This document shows positions 42,978-52,798 of a DNA stretch of 64,000 nt, piece by piece; position 1 is the stretch's first letter, and each line of letters begins with the position of its first letter. The notes under the pieces were generated by a model, which worked only from the letters and a program-made list of their open reading frames with translations, did not search any database and was not told where the DNA came from. A program made the position numbers and the translations under genes. Source of the stretch: Rhodanobacter sp. AS-Z3 (GTDB lineage Bacteria; Pseudomonadota; Gammaproteobacteria; Xanthomonadales; Rhodanobacteraceae). The DNA lies in the NCBI RefSeq assembly GCF_029224025.1, contig NZ_CP119392.1:3619001-3683000 (forward strand), read 5' to 3'.

Positions 42978-45017
42978 GTGTCGTATTCCACGGAAAGCAT
43001 CCGCAACATCGCCTTCGCCGGACACGCCGGCGTGGGCAAGACCAGCTTGTTCGATGCACTGCTCGCCGCAGGCGGTGCCATCCAGACGGCGGGAAGTGTC
43101 GAGCGCGGCAATACCGTCTCCGACAGTGACAGCCAGGAAAAGGCGCGCGCCCATTCCATCGACAGTTGCGTGGCGAATCTGGATCACGGCGACTGTCACC
43201 TGAACCTGATCGACACCGCCGGCTATGCCGATTTTCGCGGCGCCACGCTAGCCTCGCTGTCGGCAGTGGAAACCGTGGCGGTGGTGGTCAATGCCATCAA
43301 CGGCATTGAATACGGCACGCGCCGGATGATGATGCACGCGAAAGCACGCGGACTGGCGCGCGTACTGGTGATCAACAAGATCGACTTCGACGGCGCCAAC
43401 CTGGCCGCTCTGGTGGATGCCTTGCGCGACGAATTCGGCAGCGAGTGCCTGCCGGTGAACCTGCCCGCAAACCGTGGCAACCGCGTGCTGGATTGTTTCT
43501 TCCACACCGAAGGAAGCACGGATTTTTCCTCGCTGGCCGAAGCGCATCAGCGCATCCTGGATCAAGTGGTGGAAATCAACGAAGGCATGATGGACCGCTA
43601 CCTCGATGCCGGCGAAGGTGCACTCACGCCCGCACAGCTTCACGATGCGTTCGAGCAATGCCTGCGCGAGGGCCATCTGGTACCAATCTGCTTTGTCAGC
43701 GCGCGCACCGGTGCAGGCATTCGCGAATTTCTCGAGCTCGCTGCGCGACTGCTGCCCAATCCCGCCGAGGGCAACCCGCCGCCATTCACCCGCGGCGACG
43801 GCACGCCACTGGCGGTCAGCGCCGACCCGGAAGCGCACGTCATCGCCGATGTGTTCAAGATCGTCAACGATCCGTTCGTGGGCAAGCTTGGCGTGTTTCG
43901 CGTGTGGCAGGGCACGATTCGTCGCGATAGCCAGTTGCTGATTGATGATGGCCGCAAGCCGTTCAAGGTAGGTCATTTGTTTCGCGTGCAGGGCAGGACG
44001 CATGTGGAAATCGAGGCGGCTGTTCCCGGTGACATTGCGGCAGTCGCCAAGGTGGAGGAGATCCACTTCGACGCGGTGCTGCACGATTCGCATGACGACG
44101 ACCAGATCCGCCTGGCGCCACTGGCCTTTCCCGCACCGATGTTCGGGCTGGCGCTGGAGCCGAAGCACAAGGGCCAGGAGCAGAAGCTTTCCAACGCGTT
44201 GGCACGACTGGCCGAGGAAGACCCGTGTTTCCGCGTCGAGCATCACAAGGAACTCAACGAGACAGTGGTGCGCGGCCTGTCCGACCTGCATCTGAAAGTG
44301 ATGCTGGAACGCATGCGCGAGCGCTATGGCGTGGAGGTGGACGTGCACCCACCACGGATCGCCTACCGCGAAACCATTGCCGGCGTGGCCGAAGGTCATC
44401 ACCGGCACAAGAAGCAGACCGGCGGCGCCGGCCAGTTCGGCGAAGTATTCCTGCGCCTTGAGCCGCTGGAACGCGGCGCGGGTTTCGAGTTTGTCGACGC
44501 AGTGAAAGGCGGGGTGATTCCCGGTCAGTTCCTGCCGGCGATCGAAAAAGGCGTGCATCAGGCAATGGCCCACGGCGCGGTGGCCGGCTATCCGCTGCAG
44601 GACCTTCGGGTCACCGTCTACGACGGCAAATACCACGCGGTGGATTCCAAGGAAGTGGCTTTCATCAGTGCCGGCAAGAAAGCCTTCCTCGACGCCGTGG
44701 TCAAGGCACATCCCACCGTGCTGGAGCCGATCGTCAACATCGAGGTGGCGATTCCCGAGCACAACGTAGGTGACGTTACCGGCGGACTGGCCAGCAGGCG
44801 TGCGCGCATTCTCGGCACCGACAGCCAGCGCGGCGGCGAACTGGTGATCAAGGCGCAGGCGCCACTGGCGGAACTGACCGACTACCCGACCGAACTCAAA
44901 TCCATGACCGGCGGCCGCGGCCGCTACAGCCTCGACCTGAGTCACTACGAAGCGGTGCCGACCAATGTGCAGAAGCAACTCAGCGATGCGTGGAAGCCAC
45001 ACGTGGAAGAGGATTGA
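42978..45017 (+). CDS. fusA2: EF-G-like translational GTPase, FusA2 type
   Basis: 679 aa from GTG at 42978, with GGGAGGG about 8 nt upstream; the longer open frame adds a non-conserved lead. Domain order follows EF-G: G domain with P-loop GHAGVGKTSL, DTAGYADF at about residues 79-86 in place of DTPGHVDF, NKID and VSARTGAG; domain II; domain III; domain IV with GGAGQFGEVF; and a C-terminal domain with VTGGLASRRARI. The switch-II His that triggers GTP hydrolysis is Tyr here, as in FusA2 relatives. It stands alone, not in a str operon. The ribosomal role is likely modulatory. Confidence 0.92.
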   Translation: MSYSTESIRNIAFAGHAGVGKTSLFDALLAAGGAIQTAGSVERGNTVSDSDSQEKARAHSIDSCVANLDHGDCHLNLIDTAGYADFRGATLASLSAVETVAVVVNAINGIEYGTRRMMMHAKARGLARVLVINKIDFDGANLAALVDALRDEFGSECLPVNLPANRGNRVLDCFFHTEGSTDFSSLAEAHQRILDQVVEINEGMMDRYLDAGEGALTPAQLHDAFEQCLREGHLVPICFVSARTGAGIREFLELAARLLPNPAEGNPPPFTRGDGTPLAVSADPEAHVIADVFKIVNDPFVGKLGVFRVWQGTIRRDSQLLIDDGRKPFKVGHLFRVQGRTHVEIEAAVPGDIAAVAKVEEIHFDAVLHDSHDDDQIRLAPLAFPAPMFGLALEPKHKGQEQKLSNALARLAEEDPCFRVEHHKELNETVVRGLSDLHLKVMLERMRERYGVEVDVHPPRIAYRETIAGVAEGHHRHKKQTGGAGQFGEVFLRLEPLERGAGFEFVDAVKGGVIPGQFLPAIEKGVHQAMAHGAVAGYPLQDLRVTVYDGKYHAVDSKEVAFISAGKKAFLDAVVKAHPTVLEPIVNIEVAIPEHNVGDVTGGLASRRARILGTDSQRGGELVIKAQAPLAELTDYPTELKSMTGGRGRYSLDLSHYEAVPTNVQKQLSDAWKPHVEED

Positions 45018-45130
45018 AGCCAGCCCAGTGGCTGCGTCTGCGCAGGCTGCGCTACGATGCCCGCTTGCATCAGGAAGGCATGCGGGAAGGCCTTCCGGCT
45101 TGTGATACGCCAACAGCGAGGGAATAGCTC

Positions 45131-45991
45131 ATGAAATTCGTACTATCCGGATCGGCTTTTGTGGTGCTGACCAGCATCACCACCATCGCCTGCGCCGGCA
45201 TGTCGCCCAGCGCGGCGAATGCAGCGGCATCGCCGCCGGCAGCGGCAGGCCAGGCCACCGCGCAACAGCCCGTGCCACCGCCCGCGGCAGACGCGAATAT
45301 CAAGCGTCTTCTGCAGACCATGGGCGAATCCTCCACCTGGGGACATCCGGACCTGTTCGGCCAGTTCGCCGGCATGCAGCGTTTGTTCGAGGGCGATTAC
45401 GAGGGGGCGCTGAAGTACTTCAAGATCGGCTCCCGTTACGCCGACAAGCTCTCCCAACTCAGTATCGGCATGATGTATCTCAACGGTCGCGGCGTCAGCA
45501 AGGACCCGGCAATCGCCTGTGCGTGGATTACCCTGGCCGCTGAGCGCGGCTACCCGACTTACGTCACGGCTCGCAACAAGATTTGCGCGGCGCTGAATCC
45601 TGCGCAGCACGATCTGGCCGAGACCACGCTGAAAACATTGCGCCCTGAATACGGCGACGTGGTGGCCAAACAGCGCATGAAGCTGGCCTTGACCACCGCG
45701 CGAAACGCACTGACTGGCTCACACCTGGGACACGACTCTGGCGTGCTGACCATGGCTTCGGACTCCAGCCCGGTCAATTGCGGCGGCTACACGCTCTACC
45801 TGGGCGGCGTCGAAGTGCCACGGCGTGGCTGCGGTCGCTACGACCCGAACCTGCTGCAGCCGAAAAATTATTTTTCCGCGCGCGATGCGCAGTGGTTTGG
45901 CACCGTGACGGTCGGCGCGTTGAGCACCCCGGTCATGCCGGAAAACCCGAATACCCCGGCCAGCAATGTCCCTCATCGAGGCAAGGATTGA
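45131..45991 (+). CDS. Sel1-repeat exported protein
   Basis: 286 aa. It begins with a hydrophobic leader (FVLSGSAFVVLTSITTIACAG) and an Ala/Pro-rich linker. One or two Sel1-like repeats follow around residues 80-140 (GDYEGALKYFKIGSRYADKL and YLNGRGVSKDPAIACAWITL, then AAERGYP), which form alpha-helical solenoids used for protein contacts. The C-terminal domain contains CGGYTLYLGGVEVPRRGCGR with two cysteines and is not recognised. It is probably periplasmic. It follows fusA2 on the same strand with a 113-bp gap and may share no function with it. Confidence 0.85.
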   Translation: MKFVLSGSAFVVLTSITTIACAGMSPSAANAAASPPAAAGQATAQQPVPPPAADANIKRLLQTMGESSTWGHPDLFGQFAGMQRLFEGDYEGALKYFKIGSRYADKLSQLSIGMMYLNGRGVSKDPAIACAWITLAAERGYPTYVTARNKICAALNPAQHDLAETTLKTLRPEYGDVVAKQRMKLALTTARNALTGSHLGHDSGVLTMASDSSPVNCGGYTLYLGGVEVPRRGCGRYDPNLLQPKNYFSARDAQWFGTVTVGALSTPVMPENPNTPASNVPHRGKD

Positions 45992-46195
45992 TTCGACACC
46001 GCGTGCGGGGGGTGCAGCGTCTGCTTTCGGCACAGTGAAGTTCGCCACGGCAGCCGCAGGGCGCCTGTCCGCGATGACGGCACCCCGCGTACGCTGCGAA
46101 AAAATCAGTGCGTTGTCAGCGAGATTCAGGATACCTGCGTTGCCTTGCATGCACAGGCAGTGACGCCACACAGGGCCACTGCTTGCGCCACATCG

Positions 46196-47506
46196 CTACA
46201 AGCGATTGCCGCGCTTGATCGCCAGATAGCGCTCGATCAAGGCACCCGACAGTTCACTGCAACTCACATCAAGCAGGTTGACGCCTTCGCGCCGAAGCGC
46301 TTCGTGCGTGCGCTCGCGCTCGGCCAGGTAATGCATGGCCGCCGCACTGCGGATGCTGCCTTCCAGTTCCACGCCGGGCTCGCTGGCGGCACGATCCAGC
46401 GCCAGTTCGCGCAGGCTCACCAGCATCACCAAATGACGCTTGGACAGCATGCTGACTGCCGCGCGCAACTCCACGTCGTCTTCATCACGCACGTTGGTAA
46501 TCAGTACCACCAGCGCGCGCCGCTGCTGATGCGCCTGCAGCGCGCTGGCGGCGGCCAGGTAATCGGTGGCTTGCGGCATCGCCTGCAAGTCGTAGCCGGC
46601 GCCGAGCAGCATGTCCATGCCGAGACTGCCTTGTTGCGGCGGCAGCCAGCGCTGCTGCTGACCGGTACAGGCCAGCATGCCAACTGCGTCACCCTGGCGC
46701 AGCGCAATGCTGGCCAGTGCCAGCGAGGCATTCAACACATGATCGAAGTGCACCAACTGGTCGTCCTGCGCCAGCATGCGCCGGCCGCAGTCCAGCATCA
46801 GCACCACTTGCTGATTGCGCTCGTCGCGATACTCGCGCGAGATCAACCGGCCGCTGCGCGCGGTGGCCTTCCAGTCGATCTTGCGCAAGCTGTCGCCGAC
46901 GCGGTAATCGCGCAACTCCTGAAATTCGGTGCCTTCACCGCGACGCCGTTGCAGGCGTGCACCCACGCTGCGCGAGGCGAGTTCCACGCTAAGTCCGGCC
47001 AACTCGGCCAGCGCGGCAAAGTTCGGGTAAATGCGCACGGTCGATACACCGCCGATGACGCGGCGCGTGGTCCATGTGCGCCAGGGCGAGTGCAACTGCA
47101 CGTGGCAACCATTGAAGCTGAATTGGCCACGCGCATCGGGAATGACGCTGTAGTCGAGCAGCAGATCCGTGCCCGGCGGCAGACGCACGTCACGCGGCAT
47201 GCCATGCACAACCCAGCCACCCGGGTGCATGTCATGCAGGCGCAAACTCTGCGTGCGTCGACCGTTGCCTTGCAGTCGCAGATTCACGGTGGCCGGCGGA
47301 CCCAGCGGCATCACCTGCGCAACTTCGCGTTGCAGTTCGGGCGACGGCATGCGGCGCAGTCGCCACGCATCGACAAGCGCGACCAACGCAATCACCGCGC
47401 CGGCAGCCAGCCACGTGGACAGCGGCAAACGGTCGAGACTGGTCAATACGCCGAGCACGGTCCAGCCCAGCAGCAACCACAGCAGTAGCGGTGCGGGTCG
47501 CATCAT
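46196..47506 (-). CDS. DUF58 protein of the MoxR operon
   Basis: 436 aa. Two N-terminal membrane helices (APLLLWLLLGWTVLGVLTSL, WLAAGAVIALVALVDAW), a beta-rich region, and the DUF58 core with GTEFQELRDYRVGDSLRKID at about residues 200-220 and WKATARSGRLISREYRDERN after it, then a von Willebrand-A-like domain (VLMLDCGRRM). DUF58 proteins are partners of MoxR ATPases in envelope or complex assembly. It is the last gene of the seven-gene minus operon, and its start overlaps the MoxR stop by 4 bp. Confidence 0.93.
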   Translation of the reverse strand: MMRPAPLLLWLLLGWTVLGVLTSLDRLPLSTWLAAGAVIALVALVDAWRLRRMPSPELQREVAQVMPLGPPATVNLRLQGNGRRTQSLRLHDMHPGGWVVHGMPRDVRLPPGTDLLLDYSVIPDARGQFSFNGCHVQLHSPWRTWTTRRVIGGVSTVRIYPNFAALAELAGLSVELASRSVGARLQRRRGEGTEFQELRDYRVGDSLRKIDWKATARSGRLISREYRDERNQQVVLMLDCGRRMLAQDDQLVHFDHVLNASLALASIALRQGDAVGMLACTGQQQRWLPPQQGSLGMDMLLGAGYDLQAMPQATDYLAAASALQAHQQRRALVVLITNVRDEDDVELRAAVSMLSKRHLVMLVSLRELALDRAASEPGVELEGSIRSAAAMHYLAERERTHEALRREGVNLLDVSCSELSGALIERYLAIKRGNRL

Positions 47507-48507
47507 TGGCGCGGCGCAGGCACCTTGTGCAACAACGCGGCAAGCACGTCGTCCGGTCGCTGGCGTTCGATCAGTGCTTCGGGCGCCAACAGCAGGCGAT
47601 GACGCAATGCCGGCAGCGCCACCGCGCGCACATCATCCGGGGTGACAAAGTCGCGGCCGTCGATGGCAGCCTGTGCGCGCGCCAATCGCGCCAGCGCCAG
47701 GCCGCCACGCGGGCCGGCACCGCCAATCACGCCGGGCCATTCGCGTGTAGTGCGCGCGATGCGCACAGCGTAATCGGTGACCGCCTCGTCCATGCGAATG
47801 GCTGCTACCGCCTTCTGCACGGCCAGCAGCTGGGCCTGGCTCATCACCGGCTTGACTTGCGACACATCGAGATCGGCGGCGATCTTGCCGTTGACCACGC
47901 TGGCCACCATGCGCCGCTCATCCTCAAGGCTGGGATAACCGATCACCACCTTGATCAGGAAACGATCCAGCTGCGCTTCCGGCAACGGGTAGGTGCCTTC
48001 CTGTTCGATCGGGTTTTGCGTGGCCACCACCATGAACGGTTCGGGCAAGGCGAAGCGGCGGCCTTCAATGGTCACCTGCCCTTCCTGCATCGATTCCAGC
48101 AACGCCGCCTGGGTCTTCGCCGGCGCGCGGTTGATCTCATCGGCCAGCAACAGGTTCGCGAATACCGGACCGCGACGGATCTGGAAGCGCTCGGCCTTCG
48201 GATCGTAGATGGCGTGGCCGGTGACGTCGGCCGGCATCAGATCGGGCGTGAATTGCACGCGGCCAAAACTGCAGCCGACCGACCCGGCCAGCGCGCGCAC
48301 CAGCAGCGTCTTGCCCAGGCCCGGCACGCCCTCGATCAGCACATGGCCGGCTGCCAGCAGCGCCAGCAACACCTGATCGAATACTTCGGTCTGGCCGATG
48401 AAGGCGCGGGTCACCTGACTGCGCAAGGCGCGCGTGTGCTCGCCCAGTTCGGCGATCGACAGCGGGGCCGGCGGTGTCGCCGGGGCAGCAAGGGTTTCGG
48501 TGGTCAT
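47503..48507 (-). CDS. moxR: MoxR-family AAA+ ATPase
   Basis: 334 aa from the ATG at 48507; the longer frame upstream is the shadow of another gene. Walker A at about residue 53 (IEGVPGLGKTLLVRALAG), Walker B LLADEINRAPAKTQAALLES, and the AAA_3 signature MEEGQVTI-like MQEGQVTIEG with the sensor region ATQNPIEQEGTYPLPEAQLD. The AAA-lid domain ends LPALRHRLLLAPEALIERQR. MoxR ATPases act as chaperones for cofactor or envelope-protein assembly together with DUF58/vWA partners, exactly as encoded beside it. Its ends overlap both neighbours by 4 bp. Confidence 0.96.
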   Translation of the reverse strand: MTTETLAAPATPPAPLSIAELGEHTRALRSQVTRAFIGQTEVFDQVLLALLAAGHVLIEGVPGLGKTLLVRALAGSVGCSFGRVQFTPDLMPADVTGHAIYDPKAERFQIRRGPVFANLLLADEINRAPAKTQAALLESMQEGQVTIEGRRFALPEPFMVVATQNPIEQEGTYPLPEAQLDRFLIKVVIGYPSLEDERRMVASVVNGKIAADLDVSQVKPVMSQAQLLAVQKAVAAIRMDEAVTDYAVRIARTTREWPGVIGGAGPRGGLALARLARAQAAIDGRDFVTPDDVRAVALPALRHRLLLAPEALIERQRPDDVLAALLHKVPAPRQ

Positions 48508-49634
48508 GGGCGGCTCCTGAGTCGGGCCAGGGTGATGATGGAAGTGCGGAACGCATGCGCGTTCGCCGGAGACTGGAACGCTTGCGCGATGTGCGCGGGA
48601 TCGAGTGCACTGCGTTCGGCCAGACGCGCGTAAAGCGCATCGCCGTTGAGCATGGCGCAGGCCGGATCGCGGCGGCGCAGACGCGCCAGCACGGTGTCGC
48701 TGGCCAGCCGATGCAGGCTGCGCCCGCCGTCGCGGCGATAGAAAAATTCGCCAGCGGCCTGCACGTGTTCGAGCAGCGCCCGTCGATGCAGCGTCGGCGC
48801 CGGCATCAACGGACCCAGCCGTGCGCTGCGCATCGCCATCCACGCGGCCAGCAGCACGGCTAGCGCCAACAGCGCCGGCCACGCAGTCAGGCCCAGGAAT
48901 TTCAGGAAGGACGGGCCATCCAGCGCGTAGATCAGATAAATCGTGCCGCGCCCGCGATTGGGCTGCAGTAAACGCCACGCAAACTGCTGCGCCGCCGGCA
49001 ACTTCAACTGGTTACGCACCAGCGGCGAAAAATCAGCCAACAGACTGACCGTGCCTTTGCCCAGTCGGGTCCGTGCGAACAGGTAACCCTGCTTCGCGTC
49101 ACCGATGGAGGCATCGACTGCCGCGTCTGCTGCGCCGACAAGCCGGAAGCGCAAACCGCACACGCCCGCCCCCGGTTCATCGTCTTTGACACGCGCCGAG
49201 TGAGCCTGCGTCACCAGCGTGCTGCAGCCGAATTCGGCCGGGTGCGGGTCGAGCAGGCCCAAGGCATCGAACAACGGCGTGTGCAAGCTCACCGCGGCGC
49301 CGGGCGACAGCAGCAGGTGGCCGCCATCACGCACCCATGCCGCCAGGCGCTTTGCGTTGTCGACATCGACGCGGCTGGCGTCGTCACCCAGCAGCAAGGT
49401 GTCGTCGGTGGTCAGTCGAAGATGCGACGGTGCCAGCGAAGTCAGCGACTTCACCGAAAGGTTCTGCCGCAACAGCATTTGCTGCAGGGCGAAGAAGCGG
49501 TTGTAACGCGCCTCGCCATGCGAAGGCTGGCTTTCGGTCACGTCCTTGCGTTCGAAGGTGGCGAAGAAGCCGATCACCAGCACCAGGGCGACGCCGAGCA
49601 AGACCAGGCCCACGGTAAGCGTTCGGCGATTCAT
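48504..49634 (-). CDS. DUF4350 membrane protein of the MoxR operon
   Basis: 376 aa. An N-terminal helix (TLTVGLVLLGVALVLVIGFF), a globular domain related to glutamine-amidotransferase-like folds (ARYNRFFALQQMLLRQNLSV, DGGHLLLSPGAAVSLHTPLF), a second helix near residue 255 (LTAWPALLALAVLLAAWMAM), and a basic C-terminal helical tail. It matches DUF4350 proteins that accompany MoxR operons. It is coupled by 4-bp overlaps to genes on both sides. Biochemical role unknown. Confidence 0.9.
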   Translation of the reverse strand: MNRRTLTVGLVLLGVALVLVIGFFATFERKDVTESQPSHGEARYNRFFALQQMLLRQNLSVKSLTSLAPSHLRLTTDDTLLLGDDASRVDVDNAKRLAAWVRDGGHLLLSPGAAVSLHTPLFDALGLLDPHPAEFGCSTLVTQAHSARVKDDEPGAGVCGLRFRLVGAADAAVDASIGDAKQGYLFARTRLGKGTVSLLADFSPLVRNQLKLPAAQQFAWRLLQPNRGRGTIYLIYALDGPSFLKFLGLTAWPALLALAVLLAAWMAMRSARLGPLMPAPTLHRRALLEHVQAAGEFFYRRDGGRSLHRLASDTVLARLRRRDPACAMLNGDALYARLAERSALDPAHIAQAFQSPANAHAFRTSIITLARLRSRP

Positions 49635-51151
49635 GCGATCGCCCCCGGCTGTGCCGGCCAGCCTTGCAGCAATTGTTCGATGGTGGCGTCATCCGGATAA
49701 CGCCCGGCATACGCGGCAAACTGCCATGTACGCACGATGGCTATCACGCGTTGCGCGCGTACCGTGTCGGCCATGCCGTCCGCGCGACGCAGCCAGTCCG
49801 CCTCGGTGGCGTCTTTCGACGGCGGTAGTTGCAACAGTTGCGTGGTGTGTTCCACGCACCCGCGGTAAAGCAGGGCCAGCGCTTCGCGCCGATGCTGCGA
49901 TTGCCACAATGCGCGGGTGGCTTGGGCCAGATCATCCGGCAAGGGCAATTCGTCCGACTCGCTCGGCAGCAGGCTGGACGATGACGCCACCGCCGGCGCT
50001 TCCGGCTCACCCAGCCAGCGGCCACGCCAACGCCAGGCAAACCAGCCAAGGGTGACCAGCACGCCTGCCAGCAACAGCCACAACAAGCCCTTGAAGATCG
50101 CCGAAAGCCACAGCCCCAGGGCGGGGAACTGCGGACTGGTCTGCTGCGGCCCGGATTTCCACGGGTGCTTGAGTTGCCAGCTGCGCACGGTGTGCTCGCC
50201 ACCAAAGCGGGGATCGCGATAGACCGGCGCTGCGCTATCGGCAAAGCGCTGCTCGCTCGCGGACGCTGGCGCGCCAAATATTTTGTCGACGCTGCTGGTG
50301 ACGACTTTTCCGGTCGGAGGCGCTGGCGTCTGCGCATGCAGCGCAGGCAACAGGCCTGCACACAACAGCACCACGCCAAGCAGCTTGCCCAGTGCCTCGA
50401 TGCGGGTTCGCATACGACGGAAGGCCAGATCAATATCCCAGGCTTCCAGCTGGGTACGGCGATTGAGATACAACGCAAAACCGCAGGCCACGTAGAGCGG
50501 CTCGATCGCACTCATCGCCAGATACGCCACACCTGCACCCAACACGATCCAGAGCGGACGAATACCCGGCATGTCGCCACGTATCACTTGCGCCAGCGAC
50601 TCCGGCTGCCATTCGTGCGGAATCAGCAGCAGCGCGAACAGCCAGAAGCTGAGAAACACGACCAACTCGAACTGCAGGCAGCCGTAGGTCAGCAGGCTGA
50701 CGTCGCCAACGATGCGTCGGCGCAACACTTTCCAGCGTGCCGAACGTTGCTGGCGTGTGGCGCCCTCAAGCAGATCCAGCGGCAGGCGCAACGCGCGGTT
50801 GCTGTCGATGCGCAGCCAGGTCAAACCGGCGATGGTGCTGCGCCAACTCCACTGCGCCTGGCCGCGCAGGGTTTCGCGCCACCGCGGCGGACGATCAAAT
50901 ACGGCACGCGACAATACGTACAGCGGCACCCGGTCGAACAGCGGCTTCAACCACCACACCAACACCCAGCCCAGCCACGGCAGATCCAGCAGCAGGCCGA
51001 CCGCATTGCACAACACAAACACCGGCAGGGTGAAGGCAAACCATGCCGACCACACCGCGCGGGCATTCGCGCGCAGCATGGCGGCGCCCAGATCGATCGC
51101 TTCGCGGGTCACCCGCGGGCGCAGCACCACGCTGATCCGTTCAAGCTCCAT
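49631..51151 (-). CDS. DUF4129 multi-pass membrane protein of the MoxR operon
   Basis: 506 aa from the ATG at 51151. The N-terminal half has four to five membrane helices (FTLPVFVLCNAVGLLLDLPW, FVLSFWLFALLLI-like). After a Pro-rich periplasmic linker there is a further helix (LWLSAIFKGLLWLLLAGVLV), and the C-terminal DUF4129 domain begins LPLPDDLAQATRALWQSQHR and holds REALALLYRGCVEHTTQLLQ. Start and end overlap its neighbours (11 bp and 4 bp). Family function unknown, and its partner set is conserved. Confidence 0.88.
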   Translation of the reverse strand: MELERISVVLRPRVTREAIDLGAAMLRANARAVWSAWFAFTLPVFVLCNAVGLLLDLPWLGWVLVWWLKPLFDRVPLYVLSRAVFDRPPRWRETLRGQAQWSWRSTIAGLTWLRIDSNRALRLPLDLLEGATRQQRSARWKVLRRRIVGDVSLLTYGCLQFELVVFLSFWLFALLLIPHEWQPESLAQVIRGDMPGIRPLWIVLGAGVAYLAMSAIEPLYVACGFALYLNRRTQLEAWDIDLAFRRMRTRIEALGKLLGVVLLCAGLLPALHAQTPAPPTGKVVTSSVDKIFGAPASASEQRFADSAAPVYRDPRFGGEHTVRSWQLKHPWKSGPQQTSPQFPALGLWLSAIFKGLLWLLLAGVLVTLGWFAWRWRGRWLGEPEAPAVASSSSLLPSESDELPLPDDLAQATRALWQSQHRREALALLYRGCVEHTTQLLQLPPSKDATEADWLRRADGMADTVRAQRVIAIVRTWQFAAYAGRYPDDATIEQLLQGWPAQPGAIA

Positions 51152-52118
51152 GCTTGACCGCCCTGCCGCCGCGCCACAACCAGCCGAGCACCAGCACCCA
51201 CAGCAAGGCGGCACTGCCGAACTTCACCACGTCGGGCAAGGCGGCGATCGATGACCAATACGCTTCGACAAAAGCCGCCATTACCAGCATGGCGAACGCA
51301 CCCAACGCCAGTTGCGCGCCGACCCAGCCGGCTGCCACCAGTGCCGGCCCGCGCCGCTGGCGACCCGGTGCCAGCAGGGTCAGACCAAGCTTCAGGCCGG
51401 CGCCACCGGCGATCACCAGTGCAGTCAGTTCGAGCGCCGAATGCGCTGCCACAAAGCGCCAGAACGGGCCGCCGTAGCCGATCGCGGTGAGGTGCCCGGC
51501 AACGCCGCCGATCAACAGGCCGTTGGCGCCCAGGACGTAAATGGCGCCAACGCCGAACACCAACCCGGAAGCAAACGTGCGAAACGCGATGCTGACGTTG
51601 TTCATCACGTAGTAGCCGAACATCTGCAGGTCGGTGCCGCTGCTGCGGCCGATGTGCGTATTGGCCGGGTCGTACATCTTTTCGAACTGGGCCAGTTGCG
51701 CACTGCTGAAAACCGTATGCGCAAACTCCGGCCGCAGCTGCATGACGACCAGGGTGACCAGCGCCGGCACATAGAACAGCACGCTCGCCGCCAGCATGCA
51801 GCGCCATTGCGCGCGCACCAGCCGCGGGAAGCCCGCCACCAGAAACGCAATAACACGGTGCCAGCGCGGCGCCGGCGGTTGATACAGCACCTGATGGCCT
51901 TGTTGTACGAGTCGCTGCAGACGCTCGGTGACTTCATGGCTGTAACCGCGGCCACGCGCCAGCGCCAGGTGGTGGCAAACGCGCCGGTAGGACGCCGGAA
52001 AATCCAGCGCCTGGTCCTGCTGCAACAATCGTTTGGCCTGCCTGTCCAGCGCCTTCAGCCACGCCTCCAGACTGTCCCACTCGCGACGGTGCAAGGCGAC
52101 AAAGCGTTCCTGCTTCAT
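51141..52118 (-). CDS. SpoIIM-type (DUF95) membrane protein
   Basis: 325 aa. A basic helical N-terminus of about 85 residues precedes four or five membrane helices. The conserved core FGYYVMNNVSIAFRTFASGL and LGANGLLIGGVAGHLTAIGY is the SpoIIM/DUF95 signature. The name comes from sporulation in Bacillus, but this clade occurs in non-sporulating bacteria as part of MoxR operons. It should insert in the inner membrane. The gene overlaps the upstream RDD gene by 4 bp. Confidence 0.92.
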   Translation of the reverse strand: MKQERFVALHRREWDSLEAWLKALDRQAKRLLQQDQALDFPASYRRVCHHLALARGRGYSHEVTERLQRLVQQGHQVLYQPPAPRWHRVIAFLVAGFPRLVRAQWRCMLAASVLFYVPALVTLVVMQLRPEFAHTVFSSAQLAQFEKMYDPANTHIGRSSGTDLQMFGYYVMNNVSIAFRTFASGLVFGVGAIYVLGANGLLIGGVAGHLTAIGYGGPFWRFVAAHSALELTALVIAGGAGLKLGLTLLAPGRQRRGPALVAAGWVGAQLALGAFAMLVMAAFVEAYWSSIAALPDVVKFGSAALLWVLVLGWLWRGGRAVKHGA

Positions 52119-52798
52119 GCCCGACCCAACAACCAGTTGGCATGCCCGACCAGTTGGCGGATGGCAGCGGTATCGCGCTGCCCGGTCAACGGTGTCAGCA
52201 AGTTGGCCAGCTCTTCCTGGCGTTGCGCGGTGAGCTGCCCGGCGCGTTCGGCAAACTCGATCAGCGCAGCCTGTTCATCGCTGGCCAGCACCAGTGGCAG
52301 CGGCAGCGCTGCCAGTGCGGGAATCTCCTGACCGGCAGGGAGATCCGCCGCATGGATCACCATGGTGCCCGCAACGATATCGCCAAGACGGCGGGCATAC
52401 GGGTCCATCAGCGTGCAGGCCAGACCCACGCCATAAACGCCGGGCAATGCGTCGACCACGCGCAGCAGGTTGCGTACCACCGACGGCAGCCAGGTGACCG
52501 GCGTACCGTCCGCATTGACGACGCGCAAACCAAGCGCGCGCTTGCCCAGTGTCTGTCCGCCCAGCCACACCTCGCAAACCACCGAGTAGCCCCACAGCAA
52601 GGCAAACATAAGCAGCAGGGCCAGCCCCTTGCCGCCCTGGCCAAACAAGCCCAGCGGAATCATCGCCATGATCAGGAAGGCAAAGCGCAGCAGCAGATCG
52701 ATCATCCATGCCTGCGCGCGCGGCAAGGCGCCCGCGGCACGCAGGCGCAGACAGACGCCTTCCGGCGTCTCGATCTCGCGCACGGTGTCAATCATCAA
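52115..52798 (-). CDS. RDD-family membrane protein 2
   Basis: 227 aa. The RDD core is visible: ARAQAWMIDLLLRFAF near residue 30, GGQTLGKRALGLRVVNADG in the middle and DPYARRLGDIVAGTMVI at the end. Two helices are clear (LLLRFAFLIMAMIPLGLFG, LALLLMFALLWGYSVVCEV). RDD proteins are implicated in transport but mostly uncharacterised. Overlaps of 4 bp on both sides mark it as the second gene of the operon. Confidence 0.9.
   Translation of the reverse strand: MMIDTVREIETPEGVCLRLRAAGALPRAQAWMIDLLLRFAFLIMAMIPLGLFGQGGKGLALLLMFALLWGYSVVCEVWLGGQTLGKRALGLRVVNADGTPVTWLPSVVRNLLRVVDALPGVYGVGLACTLMDPYARRLGDIVAGTMVIHAADLPAGQEIPALAALPLPLVLASDEQAALIEFAERAGQLTAQRQEELANLLTPLTGQRDTAAIRQLVGHANWLLGRA

Noticed and set aside
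43248..45113. 621-codon open frame antisense to fusA2
   Set aside because: GC-rich codon bias of the sense gene leaves the antisense frame open. No family motifs; His/Gln/Arg-rich composition typical of a shadow.
46145..47488. 447-codon plus-strand frame over DUF58
   Set aside because: Antisense shadow; DUF58 on the other strand has clear motifs and coupling to MoxR.
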